Shown here: positions 6,030 to 10,905 of the stretch, piece by piece
Position numbering within the stretch: the first letter of the stretch is position 1
Layout of the letters: each line of letters begins with the position of its first letter
Origin: a bacterium
Lineage (GTDB): Bacteria; Latescibacterota; UBA2968; GCA-2709665
Direction: 5' to 3'
DNA: 10,905 nt
Assembly: GCA_027619145.1 (NCBI GenBank)
Contig: JAQCGA010000077.1
Span: 1-10,905, forward strand
Notes under the pieces: generated by a model
The model's database searches: none
The model's input: only the letters and a program-made list of their open reading frames with translations
What the model was told of the DNA's origin: nothing
Translations under genes and position numbers: made by a program

Positions 6030-7505
6030 ATGGGACTTTGTGCAGAGAAACCGGTAGAGGAAATGGATGCGCGGGAGCGGAGCCTGTATATTGACCGGCT
6101 GACGCCCGAAGGTGGGCTCTATACAGATGTACAGCGCGTTATACATCCCAACTCCAATAGTTCGTGGCGGGTTTCCCCTGAGCCGTTCTGGATGCCGGAC
6201 AAAATTGTGCAGCATTTTGAAGCATTAGGGCATCATCTATATTCTTTTTATAAAGCGTGTAACCTGTTGTATTCTCAGAGTGTTCGTGGGATTCGTCCGG
6301 CATGGATTGCCGAGTATCTGGATCGGGGAAAGCCAGAGGATGTTATTGCCTACAACCGGATGAATCGGTTCAAGCAGCATCTGCCTCTGGTCATTCGGCC
6401 AGATCTGATTCCAGCAAAAGAGGGGACATTTGCCACAGAGCTGGACTCGATTCCCGGCGGGATTGGGTTTACTGCCAGTATGGGAGAGCGGTACGGACGG
6501 CTGGGCTACGAGATTGTGGGCGGGTCAGACGGCATGGTAACGGGATTTATGCGGATGGTCCGTTCGCTGGCAGAAACAGACGAGCCGGTGCTGGTCGTGG
6601 TGGTCTCGGAAGAATCTGCAGGGTATCGGCCCGAAATGGTTTGGCTGGGTGAAGCGCTTAATAAGGTGGGCCTGGAGACCTACGTGGTTGGACCGGAGGA
6701 GGTGGAGTTCAGTGAGGTGGGGCTGTTTGTAGAGGGTAAAACCGGACGGCGCCAGGTGGATGTGGTGTACCGGTTTTTTGAGCTGTTTGATTTGAAAAAC
6801 ATTCCCAAGATGGATCTGATCCTGTACGCAATTCGAAAAGGTCTGGTGAAGGCCACTCCCCCTCTGAAAAGTTATCTGGAAGAAAAGATGTGGATGGGAT
6901 TTTTTCACCATCCGTTGCTGAAAGACTTCTGGCACCGCGAGTTAGGGAAAGAGTCCGTACAGTTTCTTTCGGAGACGTTCCCCAAAACGTGGATTCTGGA
7001 CCCGCATCCGTTGCCGCCACACGGTATCATTCCAGGGCTGGAAGTGGAGGGTCAGGTATTTTCAGACTGGCGGGGGCTGGGTCACCTGGGTCAGAAGCAA
7101 CGTCAGTTTGTGATTAAGCCGTCCGGTTTTTCGGATCAGGCCTGGGGCAGCCGGGGTGTTTCGGTGGGCCACGATATGTCTGAGGAGGACTGGCAGGGTG
7201 TGATCGAAGGCGCGCTGAAAGATTTTGAAACCACGCCGCATATTCTGCAGGAGTTCCACAACAGTGCCCGGTTTGCTGTTGAATATTACGACTTTGAAAC
7301 AGAAAAAATAGAGCGGTTCCGGGGACGTGCGCGGATTCAGCCTTATTATTTTGTGGTAGATGGCGAGCCGGTGCTTTCGGGTGTGCAGGCGACGATTTGT
7401 CCGCCAGATAAGAAATTGTTGCACGGGATGGTGGATGCGGTTGTGATTCCGGGCGCTATCCGCCGCGAGAGTCCAACGTCGGATGGGAAAACGGAAGGGG
7501 CTTGA
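6030..7505 (+). CDS. Probable ATP-grasp-fold ligase-like protein, substrate unknown
   Basis: The C-terminal half of this 491-residue protein looks like an ATP-grasp domain. FVIKPSGFSDQAWGSRGVSVG (360-380) has the Lys and Gly/Ser-rich phosphate loop. HILQEF (404-409) fits the strand and linker that hold adenine. RGRARIQPYYF (431-441) and GVQATICPPDKKLLHG (451-466) are rich in the basic and polar residues expected near the active site. The N-terminal half includes a conserved-looking stretch, RFKQHLPLVIRPDLIPAKEG (113-132). VDVVYRFFELFDLKNIP followed by PLKSYLEEKMWMGFFHHPLL echoes the layout of glutathionylspermidine-synthase-type ligases. Such enzymes join a carboxylate to an amine using ATP; substrates cannot be read here. 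No signal peptide. The ATG at 6030 has GAGG 4 bases upstream but overlaps the promoter region; ATG 6063 (Met12) is a possible alternative start. The fold assignment is moderately sure. Confidence 0.85.
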   Translation: MGLCAEKPVEEMDARERSLYIDRLTPEGGLYTDVQRVIHPNSNSSWRVSPEPFWMPDKIVQHFEALGHHLYSFYKACNLLYSQSVRGIRPAWIAEYLDRGKPEDVIAYNRMNRFKQHLPLVIRPDLIPAKEGTFATELDSIPGGIGFTASMGERYGRLGYEIVGGSDGMVTGFMRMVRSLAETDEPVLVVVVSEESAGYRPEMVWLGEALNKVGLETYVVGPEEVEFSEVGLFVEGKTGRRQVDVVYRFFELFDLKNIPKMDLILYAIRKGLVKATPPLKSYLEEKMWMGFFHHPLLKDFWHRELGKESVQFLSETFPKTWILDPHPLPPHGIIPGLEVEGQVFSDWRGLGHLGQKQRQFVIKPSGFSDQAWGSRGVSVGHDMSEEDWQGVIEGALKDFETTPHILQEFHNSARFAVEYYDFETEKIERFRGRARIQPYYFVVDGEPVLSGVQATICPPDKKLLHGMVDAVVIPGAIRRESPTSDGKTEGA

Positions 7506-7550
7506 AAACGGCTCCAAACTGATTACCTTTAAAATATATTGAGAAGACAA

Positions 7551-9884
7551 GTGGAGAACGGTATCCAGGTTCGGACGTGGATGGAGCGGGTGATTCCACT
7601 TCCAAAAGAAATGGAAGTTCGAGGTTCGCGGACAGTTTCACTCTCCGATGTAGGCCTGATCGTGCAGCCGGGAGATAGCCCACTTTTAGAGACGGTTCGC
7701 AAGCAGATGGCACCGTTTGTGGAGGAGGAGCACGCCGCGTTTACGGTGCGTTTCGTGCTGGCTGAAGAGGCCGCCGGTCATATGGATTTGGCGCAGATCT
7801 CGCGGCTTTCCACACTCCCGCACGCCAAACAGGCCTATGCGATTGCTCCGGTGCGCCGGGACAACGATTTTGCCGGATTGTGCGTGGTTGCGCAAACGGA
7901 GCAGGGCTTGTTGTACGGTGCGCGGAGTTTGCGGCAAATGGTAGGACCCACATTGCAAGACGGCTCGGTCACGTTTCCTGAACTGGAATTGACGGACTGG
8001 CCGGACGTAGGAGAGCGGGGGCAGTGGGGTGGCAGTGCAGCCCAGGATCTTGCATGGCTGGCACAGCGAAAGTTCAATGTGGTGGAATACCAGGCCACGC
8101 TTTCGTGCGGAGAAGATGGCAGGGGTTCTGCCTGCGTGGATTCGACGCTGCTTGCCGAAGCCGCGCAAGAGGGTATTCTGCTGGTGCCTTATATCACGCA
8201 TCTGGAATTGTTGTTTCAAATTTTTAATTTGTTCGACAAATGCCCTGAGCTGGCTTCCACGCCGAATCCGGCCCAGCCGCTTCCTTCAGACTATACGCCT
8301 GGAATTTGTTTTTCTAATCCAGAATCGGTTTCGGTGTTAAGCGATTGGCTGGTGGATCTGGTGAAGTTGTCGGGTGTGACCGAGGTGATGGTCTGGCTGT
8401 CTGAAGACGCGGCACCGTGTTTTTGTACGCGTTGCAAAGGGCAGGAGCCGTTCACGCAGGAAGTGGCCGCCATTTCCCGGGCATTTGAGCAGGCCAAAGC
8501 TGAAAATCCATCGGCCTGTCTACGCATTTTGTTGACGCAGGGTAGTTATGTAGTGAATGATCGGGTGCTGGCGGCGGCACCTCCGGATGTGAAGATTACG
8601 TATTATCACGGTGGGTTGACGTACGATTCCACGCACCGGCCAATGATTTACCCCGCGCTGGAGGCGTTTGCTCGTTCGGGACGCTGGCTGGGGGTGTACC
8701 CGCAGGTGACAACGGCATGGCGGGCTGTTACGCCGTTTACCGGGCCGCAGTTTGTGCGGGCGCGGATGACGGAGTTCGCGAGTAAGGGTCTTTCCAACGT
8801 GATTACGTATGCTGTTCCAGCCAACCGTTTTCACGCGTTTAACGTGACGGCTTCGGCGGAGTGGCTGTGGAATAGCAAGGGGCGCACGGACGAAGATTTT
8901 TCCCGGGCGTGGGCCGTGTCGAAGGAAATGCCCGATCCCGGGCTGTTCGCCCGCTGGGTGAATACAATTGGGCCGGTGGCCTGGAACCTAGCCGGCAGTC
9001 GGGTGGCGCTACGGCTGATTTTCAGCATTGAGGAGCAGGTGCTGGACGGTGCGCACCCCTTCCGGTTCGGTGAGAGTATTCTGGCGGAAATCCATTCTGA
9101 ATCCCACCTGCAGGAAGAGATTCACGCGGCGAACCGGGCGCTGTCTCTGGCCCTGGAACTGGGAGATGCGGCCGCTGTTGCCGAGTCTCGCATTCACCGG
9201 GCCTTCCTGGAACTGGCCGGAGCGATCAAAGTGCTTTCTGAAGCGCCGGCAGATCCGGAGGGATTGACGGCCGGGCAGCTTGCACGTTTCCAGACGGCGT
9301 TTGAAACGGTGGATCTGGCGGCGCGCACGCTGGAGGTGGAACATTTTCGCTGGGCAGAAGTAGTGGCTCCGGGCGAATTGCCCTGGCGGCTGCTGGATAC
9401 AATTGCGGTAGGATACCGGGTTGCCGCCAGTGCGGCAGCGGTGATGGCTCGGCTGGGCTTGCCGGACCCCGCGCCCGAGTTTCGCCCAGTACCTGTAGGA
9501 AGCTGGTCGTCGGAAGATTTTGAAGCGGGACCGTCGTGCCGGTTGTCATTCGATTTGTCCGGTGCCTGGTATGGTCCCGGTCCCTACGTGGTTACGTTTC
9601 AGTACAGAGACGGTGCGTACGGCGCAACGGTGGTTGCACTCACACTGGTACGCCTTTCACCGGATGGACAGAGGACCGAACTGGAGCGTATAGAGGTGGG
9701 CAACGGGGTGAACCGGTTTGAGAAGTGGCGGGAGATCCGGATTCGTTTTCCAAAAATTGAGCGGGGCGATACGCCTTACATGGAAGCGGAGTTAAAATTG
9801 CCCGACCATGCGGACCCGGGCAGACGAATCAGCAGCGGGGATGTGGTGGTGCGCCGAGGGCTGCACGTGGGTCCCTGCGCGTAA
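7551..9884 (+). CDS. GH20-domain-2 / TIM-barrel glycoside-hydrolase-like protein
   Basis: Numbering is from the GTG at 7551 (777 residues). Residues about 14-153 match the small alpha/beta domain that precedes GH20 and related barrels: VIPLPKEMEVRG start, GLCVVAQTEQGLLYGARSLRQM (109-130), and LTDWPDVGERGQW (147-159), close to the usual DWPDF..RG. The following about 300 residues look like a TIM barrel (KFNVVEYQATLSC, ILLVPYITHLELLF, VMVWLSEDAAPCFCTRCKG, KITYYHGGLTY, GRWLGVYPQ, LSNVITYAVPAN). The acidic SED followed by CFCTRC (289-295) recalls the C-x-C-x-x-C seen in DUF4838-type proteins rather than the D-E pair of true GH20 enzymes. A helical region follows, and about the last 130 residues form a beta-rich, carbohydrate-binding-like domain. 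There is no signal peptide, so it acts in the cytoplasm. GAGAAG before the GTG favours this start; TTG 7539 and ATG 7581 are alternatives. It probably shares an operon with the ATP-grasp-like gene 45 bases upstream. The substrate is unknown. Confidence 0.85.
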   Translation: MENGIQVRTWMERVIPLPKEMEVRGSRTVSLSDVGLIVQPGDSPLLETVRKQMAPFVEEEHAAFTVRFVLAEEAAGHMDLAQISRLSTLPHAKQAYAIAPVRRDNDFAGLCVVAQTEQGLLYGARSLRQMVGPTLQDGSVTFPELELTDWPDVGERGQWGGSAAQDLAWLAQRKFNVVEYQATLSCGEDGRGSACVDSTLLAEAAQEGILLVPYITHLELLFQIFNLFDKCPELASTPNPAQPLPSDYTPGICFSNPESVSVLSDWLVDLVKLSGVTEVMVWLSEDAAPCFCTRCKGQEPFTQEVAAISRAFEQAKAENPSACLRILLTQGSYVVNDRVLAAAPPDVKITYYHGGLTYDSTHRPMIYPALEAFARSGRWLGVYPQVTTAWRAVTPFTGPQFVRARMTEFASKGLSNVITYAVPANRFHAFNVTASAEWLWNSKGRTDEDFSRAWAVSKEMPDPGLFARWVNTIGPVAWNLAGSRVALRLIFSIEEQVLDGAHPFRFGESILAEIHSESHLQEEIHAANRALSLALELGDAAAVAESRIHRAFLELAGAIKVLSEAPADPEGLTAGQLARFQTAFETVDLAARTLEVEHFRWAEVVAPGELPWRLLDTIAVGYRVAASAAAVMARLGLPDPAPEFRPVPVGSWSSEDFEAGPSCRLSFDLSGAWYGPGPYVVTFQYRDGAYGATVVALTLVRLSPDGQRTELERIEVGNGVNRFEKWREIRIRFPKIERGDTPYMEAELKLPDHADPGRRISSGDVVVRRGLHVGPCA

Positions 9885-9967
9885 GGTATTGTGGATATTT
9901 TGATCGTGGGTGTGAATTAAAAAGTCCTGTAAAAAAACAGGTCAGATATTTTAGATGGAGAGATTTG

Positions 9968-10831
9968 ATGCAGGCGATAGATGAGAAGGCAGTGACGATC
10001 GAAGAAAAGCTGGCGCGGTTGAATGCAAACCTGGAAGAAATGGGGAGTGTGGTGGTGGCTTTTTCGGGTGGGGTGGACAGTACATTTCTGGCCGCTGCAG
10101 CGTACCGGGTGCTGGGCGAGCGTGCCCTGGCAGTAACAGCGGTTTCGGACTCTTATCCAGAAGGTGAGCTGGACAACGCGCGTGTGCTGGCAGAGCAGAT
10201 TGGTATTTCGCTGGAGGTGGTTTATACCAGGGAGATGGAGAATCCAGACTATGTGAAGAACGATCCGGACCGGTGTTTTCACTGCAAGACGGCGCTGGCC
10301 GATAAGCTGGATGAGGTGGTCCGGCAGTACGGAGAGCGGTACAAATACCTGCTGTACGGGGCTATTGCGGATGATGTGGGCGACTATCGTCCGGGGATGC
10401 TGGCCGCACAACAGCGCGGCATTCGGGCGCCTCTGGTAGATGCGGGTATGGGCAAGGCCGAGGTACGTGCCTTGTCGCGTGCGTGGGAGATTCCCACGTG
10501 GGACCAGCCTGCGACGGCTTGTCTGTCTTCGCGGATTCCGTACGGGACGCCGGTAACGGTGAAGGCGCTTTCGATGGTGGACCGGTCCGAGAAATTTCTC
10601 AAAAAGTTGGGGTTCCGGCAGGTTCGGGTGCGGCACCACGAGGAGATTGCCCGGGTTGAGGTTGCGCCGGAAGAGATGGCTCGTTTTTTTGAGGATGGCA
10701 GGCATGTGCGGGTGGCGCAAGAGTTGAAGGAGATTGGGTACAAGTATGTGACGCTGGATTTGCAGGGGTACCGCAGTGGGAGTTTGAATGAGGTGTTGGG
10801 GGGGGAGTTGTTGAGGATTCAGGTGGAGTAA
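9968..10831 (+). CDS. larE: ATP-dependent sacrificial sulfur transferase LarE
   Basis: This 287-residue protein is a PP-loop ATPase of the LarE family. LarE adenylates a carboxylate of the pyridinium biscarboxylate mononucleotide made by LarB and transfers sulfur to it. LarC then inserts nickel, giving the NPN cofactor of lactate racemase and related LarA enzymes. Visible motifs: PP-loop SGGVDS at 33-38; NPDYVKNDPDRCFHCK (92-107) with Cys103 and Cys106; LLYGAIADDVGDYRPG (128-143); and PATACLSSRIPYG (181-193), whose Cys185 matches the sacrificial Cys176 of Lactobacillus plantarum LarE. Length fits the family. GGAG at 9957-9960 lies 7 bases before the ATG at 9968, which decides the start over the adjacent TTG. 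No larA, larB or larC is present in the window. It may be read through from the upstream gene, 83 bases away, as no clear promoter or terminator lies between. Confidence 0.93.
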   Translation: MQAIDEKAVTIEEKLARLNANLEEMGSVVVAFSGGVDSTFLAAAAYRVLGERALAVTAVSDSYPEGELDNARVLAEQIGISLEVVYTREMENPDYVKNDPDRCFHCKTALADKLDEVVRQYGERYKYLLYGAIADDVGDYRPGMLAAQQRGIRAPLVDAGMGKAEVRALSRAWEIPTWDQPATACLSSRIPYGTPVTVKALSMVDRSEKFLKKLGFRQVRVRHHEEIARVEVAPEEMARFFEDGRHVRVAQELKEIGYKYVTLDLQGYRSGSLNEVLGGELLRIQVE

Positions 10832-10861
10832 GGGTTTTGTTGCCTGGATGCCTCCGGCGGT

Positions 10862-10891
10862 CCCCTTTCTTTGTTCGCACAAAGAAAGAGG
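10862..10891. repeat. Intergenic palindromic element after larE
   Basis: CTTTCTTTGT (10865-10874) and ACAAAGAAAG (10879-10888) form a perfect 10-bp inverted repeat with a TCGC tetraloop. Two further C-G pairs follow outside one mismatch (10862-10891). No T-tract follows on the plus strand, so it is not a standard terminator. A/G-rich direct repeats of the GAAAG type continue to the window end. Similar CTTTCTTTG palindromes are familiar intergenic repeats in other bacteria, so this may be one copy of a dispersed family, possibly limiting larE transcription or mRNA decay. Confidence 0.6.
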
Positions 10892-10905
10892 AGAAAGAAA
10901 AGCGC

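Noticed and set aside
9924..9943. CCTGT-AAAAAA-ACAGG hairpin between the GH20-like gene and larE as a terminator
   Set aside because: The stem is only 5 bp of mixed pairs and no T-tract follows directly, so it should not stop transcription well.
9917..10882. 321-codon open frame on the minus strand
   Set aside because: It is the antisense shadow of larE, rich in His, Arg and Pro with no domain likeness; larE on the plus strand carries the PP-loop and the catalytic cysteine.

Overview
The window carries seven protein-coding genes, three on the minus strand (left) and four on the plus strand (right), separated by one divergent promoter region around 5044-5310. No rRNA, complete tRNA, transposase, integrase or CRISPR array was found. 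The gene content suggests a Gram-negative-type or candidate-phylum environmental bacterium: a large secreted protein with cohesin-like and fibronectin-III-like domains, a GT9-like glycosyltransferase, and a cytoplasmic GH20-like protein. Sigma70-type promoters and AGGAG-type ribosome binding sites are easy to see. A lineage such as Latescibacterota, Zixibacteria or another FCB-group or candidate phylum would fit, but that placement is a guess.

Left part (1-2609, minus): the first 869 residues of a secreted protein whose gene runs off the left edge. It has a signal peptide, two cohesin-like beta domains and at least four FN3/purple-acid-phosphatase-N-like repeats. A 288-base AT-rich gap (2610-2897) separates it from the next unit. 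That unit (2898-5043, minus) is a tightly spaced gene pair: a MinD/ParA-type ATPase followed by a GT9-family protein whose expected catalytic and donor-site residues look changed.

Middle (5044-5310): two back-to-back sigma70-like promoters, each with a 17-bp spacer. A 30-bp near-perfect palindrome overlaps the -35 of the ATPase promoter and is a good operator candidate. The plus-strand promoter drives a 177-residue acidic protein with an N-terminal coiled coil and a Pro/Glu-rich linker, closed by a strong rho-independent terminator (5895-5934).

Right part (6030-10831, plus): a probable ATP-grasp-fold protein, then (45-base gap) a 777-residue GH20-domain-2/TIM-barrel-like protein with an odd CxCxxC motif, then (83-base gap) LarE, the sulfur transferase of nickel-pincer nucleotide synthesis. 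The first two are probably co-transcribed; LarE has its own good ribosome binding site and may be read through. A palindromic element closes the window. The most unusual set is the ATPase/GT9-like pair with the divergent coiled-coil gene and its shared control region. It may be a positioning or surface-assembly module, but the sequence alone does not prove a function.
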